Shown: in pieces, positions 1 to 11,160 of the stretch
Layout of the letters: each line of letters opens with the position of its first letter
Position numbering within the stretch: position 1 is the first letter of the stretch
From: Mikania micrantha
Taxonomy: Eukaryota; Streptophyta; Magnoliopsida; Asterales; Asteraceae
Length of the DNA stretch: 64,000 nucleotides
Reading direction: 5' to 3'
Assembly: GCA_009363875.1 (NCBI GenBank)
Contig: CM018697.1
Location: 47,385,484 to 47,449,483, forward strand
Position numbers and translations under genes: made by a program
The notes under the pieces: model-generated
Seen by the model: the letters and a program-made list of their open reading frames with translations, nothing else
What the model was told of the DNA's origin: nothing
The model's database searches: none

Positions 1-1150
1 AATAGAATGTTTAAACATATTTATAATTTAATTTCTATGTATCAATCAAATTATACATTCCTAGATAAACTTTTATCAAAGATAATATTAACAACATTAA
101 TAGCAATAAACATAATCATACTAATTTCACTAACAACGTTTTTAGTTTCAAAATGTTAATCGTAAAATAGATAACTAAGGTAATATCATACGTTAGGTTA
201 ATATTAATGTTTTTAAACTAAGTGTAACTATTTATAAACAATAATTTAAATAACAAAATGATTATGATTTGCATATGTTTAAAGTGTTAGATAATATTTA
301 GTAAGACCTTTAATAGTGTTAAAAGAATAAAAATGAAAATGTTGGTGTTTATAGTAATAATAATAAAAATTTTTAAAAGTAATTAGCCTTAATATAAAAA
401 CTAACAAATTAGTAATCATCTAGAGACTTAATATGAGATTGTTATCTTGTATAAAATCAGTTGTTAACTTATTGGATTTAAACATACTCGTAAACATACA
501 ATTATACATAAATTATTTATTGTATATATTAACCTATAGATGTGTATATAATATGTGTATGTATATATACATTTAATGATTTAACACCTACATAAATAAT
601 ATATGAATCATGCCCATACTTTGAGTTCTCCATTTATAAATTGTCTTTTAATTTAAGTTTTTAAGTTATTTTATACCCAATGCAACAAATTCTATATTAC
701 ATATCAAGACCTGTTAAAACTAATTTAAACGTTTATTACTGTTTATACATATTATGTAGGTATTGACATACACGCGTTATACAAGTTGATATGATTAAAA
801 TTTCAATTTATGTATTAACATTTTAGGTTTCGTAGTTATTTTTAATTTACAAAAATCTCTCCGAATGTATAATATAAATCACACACGATTTATGGTGCTA
901 TTAAACATTTTATTAGTAACTAGTCATTATGAACCATATTTTATCCTATTTAACCCAAATGCTCAACCACTTTGATTTATCTGTTTAAATATATTATGCA
1001 TGCGTTAAAAGATAATGGCGCGCGTTTTTACCTTCCCACTCGTTCGTCTCGCGCGTACAATCCAAATTAAATTAACCGATCGTATGTTTCATAACCCGAA
1101 CATGTTTCTAAAATCGTTTTTAAACAACGAACACAATTAATCGATCGGTT
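1..1150. other. AT-rich intergenic flank, no gene seen
   Basis: Strongly AT-rich sequence with stop codons in all frames and no long ORF. I see no recognisable transposon domain, LTR terminus or tandem array. It is probably old, decayed repeat DNA or plain intergenic spacer. Confidence 0.6.
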
Positions 1151-2640
1151 TTTGCTGTTGACCATGGCTGACCGAGTTTGACAGGTCCAAACTCGTGTTG
1201 ACTTTTGTTGACCACGACTTTATTCGACTCCACAACTCTTATTCTTTCAATCTCCACCTACGACCACCATAACCGAGCAAGGTAACAGCCCCGCCATCAC
1301 TACTGGCCGGTTGCCTAGGGCTAAACTTAGCCAAAATCATCAAAAATACATTTCAGAACACAGTCCATTCAAGAAATCATCATGCATGTAAAGATCGGAT
1401 CTCGTGGAGTAGTTTCTTACCTTCGGTTTTTAGTTGGAAACAAGTAAACCTCCGGAGCAGCTATGCTATACATCCTAAACCAACAACCGAAGGATCCTAA
1501 TCATGACAGCTCCATCGTGTGCCATTCCTGGTCCGAATACTACCACCGTGGTTGTTCCTCCGCCACCACCCGCTTGTTTGTCACCGTCACAGCCGCAATA
1601 CCATCCCATAACAAATATTAGAACCAAAATAAACGAGGAATACGACATGCAGGGGTAGATCGAGGCATAGTTGGGTTGTGCTTACCTTCGGGTTTTAGAT
1701 GGAGAGGATGAAACGACCGGTTAGCCCTTGCTCCGCCGCTAGAACCATCACCGCACCCCTACAATCGTTGCTACAGTAGCCCTTGGTGTCTCCCTAGTCA
1801 TGGCTGCCAATGCATGTAGTACCTGTGGGTCGAAACCACCACCGCCGCGCCTGGAACCCTTGGCGGAACCCTCGCAGCCGTGACCTTCTCTCCTAGTTTT
1901 CCCTCATTTAGAGCCAGATTCGTACAGGGATGTAGAAGAAAGTGTTGTAGAGCATGATGAGATGAGTTCGGTGGTGTAGTACTCTTGTCCCGCCGCCGTA
2001 GCTCCGTCGTGGGGTGGCTGCCTCCGCCGGTCACTCTTTCTCTCTTTGTTTCTTGGTTTTGTTCGAACGGCGGGAAGCACACACACATAACGTGTGTGTG
2101 CGGCTGATACAATGAGAGGGAACAAGGGTTTAATCCCTTTTTATACTTAGGGTAATTCTAGGGTTTACAAAGTAGCCTAAACGCGTTTCGATCTCGTATT
2201 ACGCTTTCGTTTATTATTCTCGATCCGACACTTCCCAACTTACGTAAAATAACTTATAATAATATGAGAATGTTTATTTTTGGTCTTTTAAAAATTAATT
2301 TGTTTACTTTATTAAGTTAAAACACGTTAATATCGCGTATATGTCGTATTTAATTCGCTTATCCATTTTCTCGCTCAGTATAGCATTCTTATGTTTTTAA
2401 TATTTTCCCGATTCATAATTATCAATTAGTGATACTTTTTACCTTGATTTAGGTATTAGAATGCTTAAACTGATAATATCGTTTAACTAGTGTTAAATAC
2501 GACTCTGCAAGTTTATGTTACGCAGTTCATGTTTTTTTCCTAGGTTAGGTTTGACGTTTAAATTCCTAATAATTAAGATAATATCCTCATCATATTATAA
2601 TTTTTCATTTTCTTCCGTCGGTTACATTTTTAACGAGCCT
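1151..2640 (-). other. GC-richer promoter-like block, origin unknown
   Basis: This block is richer in G and C than the sequence on either side. On the minus strand a TATA-like GTATAAAAAGGG lies at 2146-2135. Downstream of it are short unrelated ORFs that I do not trust as genes. Two diverged copies of an AAG/GTAAG splice-donor-like sequence occur at about 1416-1426 and 1681-1691, each followed on the + strand by TCGG(G/T)TTTTAG. W-box cores (TTGAC) cluster near 1158, 1198 and 1208. It could be the promoter and 5' end of a decayed gene, or an LTR of an unrecognised element. Confidence 0.3.
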
Positions 2641-2730
2641 TATTGGGCCTAAGTTGTACATATCGGGATGTAATGGGCCTGTTTGGACCTTCACATCTTA
2701 TTGGGCCTTTGTATATTATTGGGCCTAAGT
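2641..2730. promoter_or_regulatory. Cluster of four TGGGCCT (site II) motifs
   Basis: TGGGCCT occurs at 2644-2650, 2674-2680, 2702-2708 and 2720-2726. In plants TGGGCC/T is the site II element bound by TCP factors. No gene start follows, so its function here is unproven. The same motif is clustered in the B LTR, so this may be a remnant of a related LTR. Confidence 0.4.
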
Positions 2731-2785
2731 ATTCAATTTATAATTATATGATTAAGTTTATTGGGATTTCTTGCAGTTGTTACAC

Positions 2786-3553
2786 CTATCCACCGGGATC
2801 AGGTTTACCTCTTAGACAAAGCACTGTATGGTCTACATCAGGCTCCGCGTGCCTGGTATGAGACGCTTTCGACTCACCTTATTGAACACAGGTTCAATAG
2901 GGGTGAGATTGACAAAACCCTGTTTTATCGGGAAAAGGGCAAAGTTATTATTCTTGTTCAGATCTATGTAGATGACATTATCTTTGGATCTACCGATGAA
3001 CAATTGTGTTTGGAGTTTAAAGAGGTTATGATTGAGAAATTCAAATGAGTGCCATGTCGGACATCAAATTTTTCTTGGGTTTACAAATTGATCAAACTGA
3101 TGATGGAATATTCATTCATCAGACAAAATATATTCAAAATTTGCTAAAACGGTTTATCATGCTTGAATCAAAATCAATTTCCACGCTCATTCAGCCTAAT
3201 CACGGGATTCAGCCTGATATTAAGGGGGAGTGAATTGATGCTACTTTGTATCGTGAAATGATTGGAAGTTTGATGTATCTGACTGCCTCAAGGCCAAATA
3301 CTGTATTTGCTACAAGTATCTGTGCTTGATATCAATCAAAACCTAAAGTGTCACATCTGATAGCAGTCAATAGAATTCTTCGTTATCTGAAGGGTACACC
3401 AGACACCGGTCTGTGGTATCCTAAGGATGATAAGTTTTCCTTCAATGCCTACAGTGATTCTGACTATGGAGGATGTAAGACAGATGCAAAATCCACAACT
3501 GGAGGTGCACAATTTTTGGGGGAGCGGTTAGTTTCTTGGCAGTGCAAAAAGCA
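2786..3553 (+). pseudogene. SIRE-type copia reverse transcriptase/RNase H fragment (family A)
   Basis: This is the middle of a copia polyprotein: the reverse transcriptase from IHRDQVYLLDKALYGLHQAP through the catalytic QIYVDDIIFGST, then the connection to RNase H (KYIQNLL, LRYLKGTPDTGLWYP, AYSDSDYGG, ending LVSWQCKK). It closely resembles the minus-strand pol of element A1 (19538-20300), so it is the same family in the opposite orientation. The reading frame breaks near 3046, and in-frame stops follow near 3232 and 3328. The left end starts abruptly in unrelated AT-rich DNA. At the right end the pol runs straight into LTR sequence at about 3550, across a short shared CAAA-type sequence, so the rest of RNase H and the 3' ORF were deleted. 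It is a dead fragment. Confidence 0.88.
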
Positions 3554-3638
3554 AACCTCTGGAAAGTGTGTGTGTGTATTCTTTGTGTGAGACTTGTAAT
3601 CATTTCAGATTCATTAATGAGATGAAGATGATTATAGA
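3554..3638 (+). repeat. Internal fragment of an A-family LTR
   Basis: Matches the + strand A-family LTR at about 57712-57797 (CTCTGGAAAGTGTGTGTG through GAGATGAAGATGATTATAGA). It is the 3' LTR part of the deleted copy at 2786-3553. The LTR of A1 begins directly after it, so A1 seems to have inserted into this LTR. Confidence 0.75.
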
Positions 3639-4148
3639 TGTTGGTTTGGTGAATCTGATCTGTATCGAATCAAGAAGTTCTATGAACAATCAAACATGTG
3701 CGGAATCCATGTTTAATCTCTAAAGAATCAAAGAAGAACAAGTAATTTCATAAACACTTTCTTGTATTAATCAATCAGTTGATTGCAAATCTTTCACATA
3801 GAAAGTTTCTCACACAGAGAATACACACTCAGGTTTTCTGAAGGTCTCAAAGTTCTGCTAGAATCTCAGAAAATCAGACAAACCTTCTATATATACACAG
3901 CTTCTGTCAGCCGAACCTATCCTTAGCCGAACCTTATGGTTCGCTGGGCGAACCTAGGTTGCCAAACCTATAGGTTCGCTGAACCTTTACAAAATTATAG
4001 GTTCGCCAAACCTATCAAAGAAATACGTTCGCGGAACCTGCCTAGGTTCGTGGACCAGACGAACCTAAGCACAACCTAAGCCGAACCTATACAAATACTT
4101 CTATAAATTACATTTTGAATAGCAAACTATTACAAAAATGCACTAACA
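3639..4148 (-). repeat. 3' LTR of element A1
   Basis: About 510 bp. On the minus strand it begins TGTTAGTGCA and ends CCAACA, so it has TG...CA ends. It aligns along its length with the LTRs at 57428-57920 (+) and 58717-59234 (-). A TATA-like CTATATATA lies at 3888-3896 (minus-strand promoter). The region upstream of it (3905-4090) is packed with CGAACCT and AGGTTCG words. Confidence 0.85.
3887..4090 (-). promoter_or_regulatory. A1 LTR promoter: TATA box with AGGTTCG/CGAACCT palindrome array
   Basis: The TATA-like TATATATA (3889-3896) lies directly downstream, on the minus strand, of about ten AGGTTCG or CGAACCT words between 3905 and 4090. Many are arranged head to head and could form short hairpins or be dyadic protein sites. 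The same layout is seen in the LTRs at 57428, 58717, 42602 and 48006. That it acts as a promoter is inference from position. Confidence 0.55.
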
Positions 4149-4160
4149 AACTCCCCCTTA
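4149..4160 (-). other. Polypurine tract of A1
   Basis: Minus strand TAAGGGGGAGTT directly before the TGTTAG start of the 3' LTR. It is the plus-strand DNA primer site expected here; AGGGGGAG is typical of Sirevirus-type copia elements. Confidence 0.75.
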
Positions 4161-4180
4161 ATAGTTGCTATCAAAAATCT

Positions 4181-4516
4181 TCAGTCTTTATCTTCAGCTT
4201 CGTCTTTATCTTTGTCATCAACACCACTTGTTTCTTCAACAACGTTATCCACCGCTCGTATCACAACTGAACGAGGAATCTTTGCTAATCTCTCAGCCTC
4301 CAACTTGGCATCTCTTTCATCTCTTTCCTTCTAAATTTTCATCAACTCAACATATAGATAGTTCACATCTTCCCAATTGCATCCTGAATGTATACCCAGA
4401 GTATAACACATTCTAGCAATGGTCTGAAACTGAACTGCCATATCTTTGTAACTTATGCCAGCATCATGATAACCATCAACTGCAAAAATCTCAGCCATGT
4501 TAAGTAAATCAATATT
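4181..4516 (-). pseudogene. C-terminal piece of the A1 extra 3' ORF
   Basis: Minus-strand coding that ends in the acidic tail DEAEDKD and a stop at 4183-4181. It aligns with the C-terminal part of the ORF at 59267-60703, including the stretches ARMCYTLGIHSGCNW and VELMK. The reading is broken by an in-frame stop near 4333. At 4516 it is cut by the solo gypsy LTR and continues at 6664; the 5-bp AATAT at the cut is duplicated on both sides. Function unknown; see the entry at 59267. Confidence 0.8.
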
Positions 4517-6663
4517 GTGACAATTGTAGTTGAGAATTACGTCACTGATGACGGGATCACATTTGGTCGTTCTAGAAATCCGTGTTAATTTAATTATTGA
4601 AATTATTACAGATCGATAATATGCGAGAAATGATGAACGTGGGCGAAAACCGTGTGCAAAACGGAGTCCTGGATTGCCCGGAATCGAAAAACGAAGAAAA
4701 ATTTCTAAGTATTGAATTCCTGGACTCGTCGCGGTACGCGAAGGCTAGGATGAGGGTCCTCCGCGGTACGCGATGCATGAAAAATATCTGAGATTCCCGG
4801 ATTTCTTCGCGGTACGCGAAGCCCTTTTTGGCTCCTCGTCGCGGTATGCGACGGGTGAGGCGGTGGAATGAATTGATCTTCTTCATCAGATTTCATGCAG
4901 AAAAATTTTATTTTCTTCTTATCGCACCTACTCGACTTTCAGACTAAACCTCCGGCCAAATCACCATCAAAACACCATCTTGAAGCCACCAGAAGTCACC
5001 AATCATACCAGGGATCATATCTACGAGTTCTGATCGTTGTTTTAACCGCAGAAATTCGTCTATTTTGGTAATGATTCGTTTTAACCTTCTAGTTTGATTT
5101 TGATTGATTAGATCTTGATTTTGAACGTAATGACATAGGATTGTTGATTATTGCCTAGATGATGGCTAGGATTGATTATAAACAAAGAACACGATGTTTT
5201 AACGGTTAAATCCTTGTTTTGATCCGTTGTAATGCCCGATTTGCATGAAATCATATCCATGTTTATAATGGTTTAAACCATTTGATTATGACAATGTAGG
5301 TGATTAGTTTGATTAATCTTTTAAATGCAAGGTTAAATCCAAGTGTTTCAAACTAATCACGATCATTAACATACGCATTGGAACGATTATCTGATGTTTA
5401 TGATAACAGTCAGATTAGTATGTTAAACATGGTTATTACACTTATCCTAATGCTACATTGTGATTTTCATGATATTTGGGTAATCAATAACAAGGATTAA
5501 TCATTCCTAAGCCATTAAATCATCTAGAAATTGTTTTAGCATTATAATCAACAACATTAACTATTTGGTTAATCCTAGATTATTCTGATTAATCAAGAGT
5601 GTCATCAACCTTGTATTAGGAATCTAATCCGATGTAGGTTCCTACATTATCATACATTGTATGATACAACATCAAAATTAATCAATTATATAACTAATCT
5701 CAGTTTGATGACTTCCAAAGCAATGTCTTTGACATTGAACGTTCAGAAATATCTAATCAGTAAATTAAAACCTAAATAACTCATTAAATATCAATAAATG
5801 CAGAATCACCTCTTTATTCTCAATTTGGGAGATATTCTGCTACCTCTATATTATAAGGTGAGTTTCTTACAAACCCTTTTCTTTTTACTCTTTTATAAAC
5901 ATCGGGGTAGCGCTGTAAAACTTTTCAGAACTATATGATATGTATCACTGTTATCTGAGTGATTTCATGTGATTGTTGAGAACTTGTGGATTTCATGGGA
6001 TTTTTCCTGAGAACAGAACTTTATCACATAACTTGAAAGTCCTCATTTTTGAACTGTATCTAGTGAACCCATGTGGGGCTGAATAGAAAACATTAATAGT
6101 ACTATTGGCTGACAACCCATTTGCCGGGAGCTTGCAACTCCCCTTGGTGTAAATGTTTGTTATCTGTTTCCAGAACTTCTTAATGTGTTGTGATAGACAT
6201 TAAGACAATGAGGCACCAAGATATTTACCGACGGGTAGTATCTTTATAGAACAAGAACAGAACAGTCCGAAAGGAACTAGATATGTGTCCCATGGTTATC
6301 TTGAACAGAACATTTTGCGAACTTATAATTACATATCATATCATTTTGTGGAACTTGAACTGTATGATCTCACCAGCTTTGTGCTGACGTTTCAAATTTA
6401 AATCTTTTTGCAGGAAGACAGTGACCACTTGGTGAGGCAGCACTTTAAGCACTTGTAATTAAATAAATGTAATAAACTTAGATTATATAATGTAATGCTG
6501 GTTGTGATTGCGACATCCTTGTAATGTATCTCTTTTAAGTTAATATGTGTGCTTGTGATATCGGATCAAGTAAGTCACCCCTCATCTCTGAGACATCACC
6601 ACTATGCTTCCGCGACTGTTTCAGTGACATCATGATGAGGTGACGAGAGGTGGGGGTGTGACA
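4517..6663 (+). mobile_element. Solo LTR of the E gypsy family
   Basis: 2147 bp from TGTGACAATTG to GGGTGTGACA, flanked by the 5-bp duplication AATAT (4512-4516 and 6664-6668). It aligns, inverted, with both E LTRs (31852-33982 and 51980-54133). No internal element sequence is present, so it is a solo LTR left by recombination between the two LTRs of a former full element. It sits inside the extra 3' ORF of A1. The orientation is set by E, where TGTGACA follows the pol end and purine tract. Confidence 0.9.
4727..4853 (+). repeat. Four CG-rich hairpin motifs in the solo LTR
   Basis: Four copies of a CGCGGTA(C/T)GCG core at about 4727-4743, 4761-4773, 4805-4821 and 4837-4853. The third is CTTCGCG-GTA-CGCGAAG, a perfect 7-bp stem with a 3-nt loop; the fourth is CGTCGC-GGTAT-GCGACG, a perfect 6-bp stem. 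The array is also present in both E LTRs, with different but still pairing arms. Confidence 0.75.
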
Positions 6664-7743
6664 AATATCATCCTTAGAAAAATTGACAATCCACACAGGA
6701 TCCAGCATTCTGATCACCCTCCACAGATCTTCTTGTTTCAACAAGATTACTGCTTCAGCTGTCTGTTCAACATAAAACCAGAAATTGAAATATTGATTCC
6801 AATTCTGTTCCATCATCCTCAACCTTGGTCTCTTTAATACATTTGGCTTTGCATATCCATGTATCTTGTCCCTAACTTAAGGAGATAACAAACTCCATCC
6901 AGTCCTAGCTTCCTTCTTTAGTAACCTCTCAAAAGTGTCATTATGTTTTGTCTGTATAGGCTTGATCATCTTCAATATTGACAATGTCATGCACTCAATA
7001 GATGGTAAACTCATCAATTCTAAAGCTTCCAATCATCTTCGACTTGGATCCAAGCTTAAATCTTTTTAATTGTTTAGTTTGGTTTTCTTGAACTTTTTCG
7101 TCTATCACTTCAATCATCTGTTTGAAGATATATAAATGATCAACAATATATTTCATTGCATCTTGATTTTCTTTCCAGAAATCCAAATTAGTCTTTTCTT
7201 GAACTTTAGCTAATGATGTCTTTGACACACCTCCAAGTTCAAAAATCTTCTTTAAAGTATTCATGTTGTATAAATCTTCATCCATTATTTCATCTCTCTC
7301 AAAATCAAATAAATCCAGATCATCCTCTTGCTCAAAATCAAACATTTGATCAGCATCAATATCAAACATATCATTAAAATCTTTTGTAGAATGGCTTCCA
7401 GCAATTTCACCTTCTTCTAAGTCTTTATCAACTGAAATGTCAACTATCATTCTCTGCAAATTAATATCATAATGTAGTTTAAACAGATCAAGAAATGTGG
7501 GCAAAGAGTAATCAATAATCTTCTCAGGATATTCTATTTCATTCAAATCTTCAAATTCAACAACATTACAATCAGTAACCCTATCAGAAGATACAGCTGT
7601 AACCGGAGTCGCATCCACAGTAATCTTTGACGAATCATACAAAACAATAGCTCCAGTCTGTGAATTCAGCTCACAAGACCCACTCTCACCACTTAAATCA
7701 CCATCACCATCCACATCAGAATCTCCATAGTCTATCTCCTCAT
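6664..7743 (-). pseudogene. Middle piece of the A1 extra 3' ORF (acidic region and conserved domain)
   Basis: Minus-strand reading from 7743. It holds an acidic segment (YGDSDVDGDGDLSGES), then LPTFLDLFKLHYDI, another acidic stretch (FDFEQEDDLDLFDFERDEIM), NTLKKIFELGG and SKSKMIG. After a stop near 6995 it continues, partly deleted, into GYAKP..RP and KQEDLWRVIRMLDPVWIVN. All of this aligns with the ORF at 59267-60703. Compared with that copy it has lost roughly 40 residues after SKSKMIG and has a CAA-to-TAA type stop near 6882. It is interrupted at 7743 by copia C (duplication CTCAT) and at 6664 by the solo LTR. Function unknown. Confidence 0.8.
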
Positions 7744-8719
7744 TGTAGGATTCGGTCTGCCCAAGATACATATTAAATTGATGTGGCTAGTGTGATATGA
7801 TCCAAGTCAGGTCATACCCAATAACAAGCTAGACAAACACCTGCAATATTTATTTATAGATTTGATCAGTTAAATAAATAACAACACTAAGAACATTTAG
7901 AAAAATGGTTTTCTAAATAAGATGCACTTAAGAAATTAATAAATAACATGGGTTTATTTATTTTGAGAGATAATTTTATAATTGTTATTTAATGGTTAAG
8001 TAACATTTATAAAAATGTAACATGACTTGTAATGTATTACAAATTAATTAAATTGGTTTTAATTAATGTCATGTTAAAGTTAGTTGTAAATACAATATAA
8101 TTTTGTAAGTGTTACAATTTTATTTTGGGTATTAATTTAAAACAAATGGGTTGGAAATCATGGCAAGCAAGCCCTTCCATTGGGGCAGAATTTTCAGCAA
8201 AAAGGGGCTGCCATAAACCCCAACCAATGTTTTAAAAGATGCTTATATACACATACAAGCAAGCCCCATGCATACTTACTTTTATCTCTCAAGTTCAAGA
8301 GCATCTCTCTCCCTTTTTCACCCTTGTTTTTCCGGCAAAACAACAGCAAAAAGGAGCAGATTTTAGCAACTTAAAGAAGTTTTAAAAGCTGAAGTTTGTG
8401 TTGTTGAATCCTAGCATTCAAGGGTGGTTGTTGGTGGCTTTGGGTATACAAGCTTGAGGTTTTCTTGGTTGAAGACTTAGCATTCAAATCATCATCTTTA
8501 CCTTCATTCTTCAGGTGTTCTAAGAGGTAATTAATGGTGTTCTTGAATGTTTTGATAGTATGTTCTTCCATATAAAGATCCTTGTTCATGGGTTTTTTTA
8601 ATCAAATGTATATGTTGCATAAACTAACTAAACTCAAAATGGTTTTTGATATAAACTCCGCTGCATTGTACATGTTAAATGGTTAATATGGCTTTGATAA
8701 ACATCTACAAAACCGAACA
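7744..8719 (+). repeat. 5' LTR of element C
   Basis: 976 bp, TGTAGGATTC to CCGAACA. It pairs with 14938-15915. A TATA-like TTATATAC lies at 8243-8250, a plausible promoter, with the transcript start expected some 30 bp further on. Confidence 0.93.
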
Positions 8720-8720
8720 A

Positions 8721-8733
8721 TGGCATCAAGAGC
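8721..8733 (+). other. Primer-binding site of element C
   Basis: TGGCATCAAGAGC starts one base after the LTR. It is a slightly degenerate form of TGGTATCAGAGC, which is complementary to the initiator-Met tRNA 3' end used by most plant copia elements. Confidence 0.65.
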
Positions 8734-10179
8734 CGGTTATATGGATACATGCTTCAAAAAATCGAAATTTTTGGGTCCTTTTTTGATAAAAAGTGGGCTG
8801 GAAATATCACACATGGAAATCCCTTTGTTTTTCAAGATATTATTTAATATGCATATAAGAAACTTGAAAACTTAAAATCATAAGATGGTTTGTTTGTTTG
8901 GACAAAAACCCACTTGGATTTGGTTTATGTTGGCCGAAATTTTGGGTTAGAAAAGGGACCATGTTTACGTTTTTTTTTTGGTATATACATTTGGATGTAT
9001 TTTAGTGCATAAACCTAGCCATGACATTGTGTTTGAATATTTGTGGTTGTGATTTTATTTGGTTGAAATAAAGGCATGTAATTTATTTGTTTCATTTGGC
9101 ATGTAATAAATAGATTAGTTGCATTTTATTTTTCTAGAAAAATGTATTAGGATTTTTCTATGTAATTGTACTTTGGGGCTGATTTGGATGACCAAGAAGG
9201 TGCCTAAAGAAGATGGAGAAATCACAACACAAAAGGGTCACTTGAAGCATTTGGATGCAAGTTCAAGTGGGAGTTCATCAACACAACATTGTGTCATGTT
9301 TTACCCTTAGGAATGACCTTTTGACACACTTGTTATGGCAAGCAAGTGTTGTCAAAATAGTTGGCTATGGTTATGCACTTATATTTTATGTTTGGTTGAT
9401 TATTTGGTTGTTTGGATGAGTTTGACTTTTAATTGAAAAATTGCATAAACTAGTTAAACAACTAAAATAAAACATGCATAAAATTGGTTCTATAAAAATC
9501 ATTAAAGGAATTAATAAAATGAGTTTATTAAGGGTTAATGATTTAATAAAAATGAGTTTTATTAAAAGGAATCATATAAAAAATTTTTTAAAATACCATG
9601 CATTTGAATGCATACAAATAGTATGGTATAAAAGGTTTTTCTAAAAACTAGAATTTTAGAAACTATAAAAACCCTTTACAAAACAAGTTTTAACACCATC
9701 CTTTTAAACAACACTCGATTCACTTGTAACTCGTTTATGGGATAAAGGTCACCTAACCATAAATGCCGAAACTTGTGAAGTTGAGGTGAAATTACTGTAT
9801 TTGTGGGATAAAGGTCACCTAACCACTTGTATTTGTAAAATCACACGTGTGTTTAAGTAGGACGACTTGATTTGGAAATCATGCATTAGGATCACCGAAG
9901 CATGACGTACAAACGATGTTGATGGGATAAACATGCCAAACAAAACATAAGATGTTTAAAACCGATCTCATACACTAGAAATTGTAATAGGTTACAATTG
10001 TCAAACGTTGACTACCTTGTTAATTTAAATAAAGGGATAAAGGTCACCTAACCGATATTTAAAATATAACGTTGGATTCTACATTTTAATTATTAATTGT
10101 CTATGAGATATAAAAGGGTATTAATAATTAAAATACATTGATATTAAAAATACTAAAATTGAACTTTGTAAAATTGTAG
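8734..10179 (+). other. Untranslated leader of element C with a repeated 20-nt motif
   Basis: 1.4 kb, AT-rich, without a credible ORF. GGGATAAAGGTCACCTAACC occurs at 9739-9758, 9805-9824 and 10034-10053, with a partial GGGATAAA at 9924-9931. Such leaders carry dimerisation and packaging signals in retroelements; assigning that role to this repeat is inference. Confidence 0.7.
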
Positions 10180-11160
10180 ATGGCAAACAACAACAACGCA
10201 ATCCCGACCGTCCATAACTTATCACTAAGAACCATCCTCGAGAAGGAACGTCTTAACAATGGGAACTTCATGGATTGGTACCGAAATTTGAGAATTGTTC
10301 TCAAGCAAGAAAAGAAGTCCTATGTGTTAGACGATCCCATTCCCGATCAACCCGATGAGGATAACGTGGAGGCCTTTAACGATTGGGTCAAGTACGTCGA
10401 GGACTCCGTGCAAGTCTCATGTCTAATGTTGGCGAGTATGACTCCCGATTTACAAAAGGACTTTGAGAACCACAATGCTTATGATATGATCACCCAGTTG
10501 AAGGAAATGTTCCAACAACAATCTAGGGTGGAACGGTTCGAAACGGTTCGAGCACTTCATGCATGTCGGATGGACGAGACCCAATCGGTTTCATCTTATG
10601 TTCTCAAGATGAAAAGCCACATTGATCGCCTCGAGAGACTTAACTGCCGTGTCTCCACTGAGTTAGCTACGGATTTGATCCTTAACTCCCTATCAAAAAG
10701 GTTTGAAACCTTTGTTATGAATTATAATATGAATGGATGGGACAAGAGCATTGGTGAGCTTCATGCAATGCTCAAAACGGCCGAGGCGGGCATGGGTAAA
10801 AAGGTTTTACCGGTCCTAACGATCAATGAGGGTGGTAGTAAGAAAAGGAACCACCCCGACCCCAAGGCAAGTGTTGCAAAAGGGAAGGGACACGTTAAAG
10901 GGAAAGGGAAGGGTAAGGCTAAAGTGGAACCCAAAGTAAAGAGGCAAAAGGTTGCTAAAAATGATCCCTTTTTAGAGTGTGGTGAGATAGGCCATTGGAA
11001 ACGAAACTGTCCGGTCTATCTCAAAGAGTTGAGAACCAAGAGGGATGCGGGGCAAACCACAGGTATGAATTTTATGATACATGTTGAGCTAAATATTATT
11101 TCTTCTAACACATGGGTATTGGATACCGGATGTGGAACTCATATTTGCAATTTGTTGTAG
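10180..11160 (+). pseudogene. gag: Gag and start of protease, element C
   Basis: 326-codon ORF opening MANNNNAIPT. Residues about 20-200 match the copia Gag capsid region (FMDWYRNLRIVLKQEKKSYVL, YDMITQLKEMF, SVSSYVLKMK). A lysine-rich stretch (about 220-260, KGKGHVKGKGKGKAK) precedes the zinc knuckle at about 264-277. The knuckle reads FLECGEIGHWKRNC where a CX2CX4HX4C motif is expected: the first Cys is Phe, so zinc binding is probably lost. The protease begins with WVLDTGCGTHIC (catalytic Asp about 315). The frame ends at TAG 11158-11160, most simply explained by CAG changed to TAG, because the protease homology carries on after it. The start is supported by position after the leader and by the Gag homology. 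Confidence 0.88.

Noticed and set aside
1798..2112. Minus-strand ORF of 104 codons
   Set aside because: No domain, a competing overlapping ORF in another frame, and position in a GC-rich promoter-like block; not enough to call a gene.
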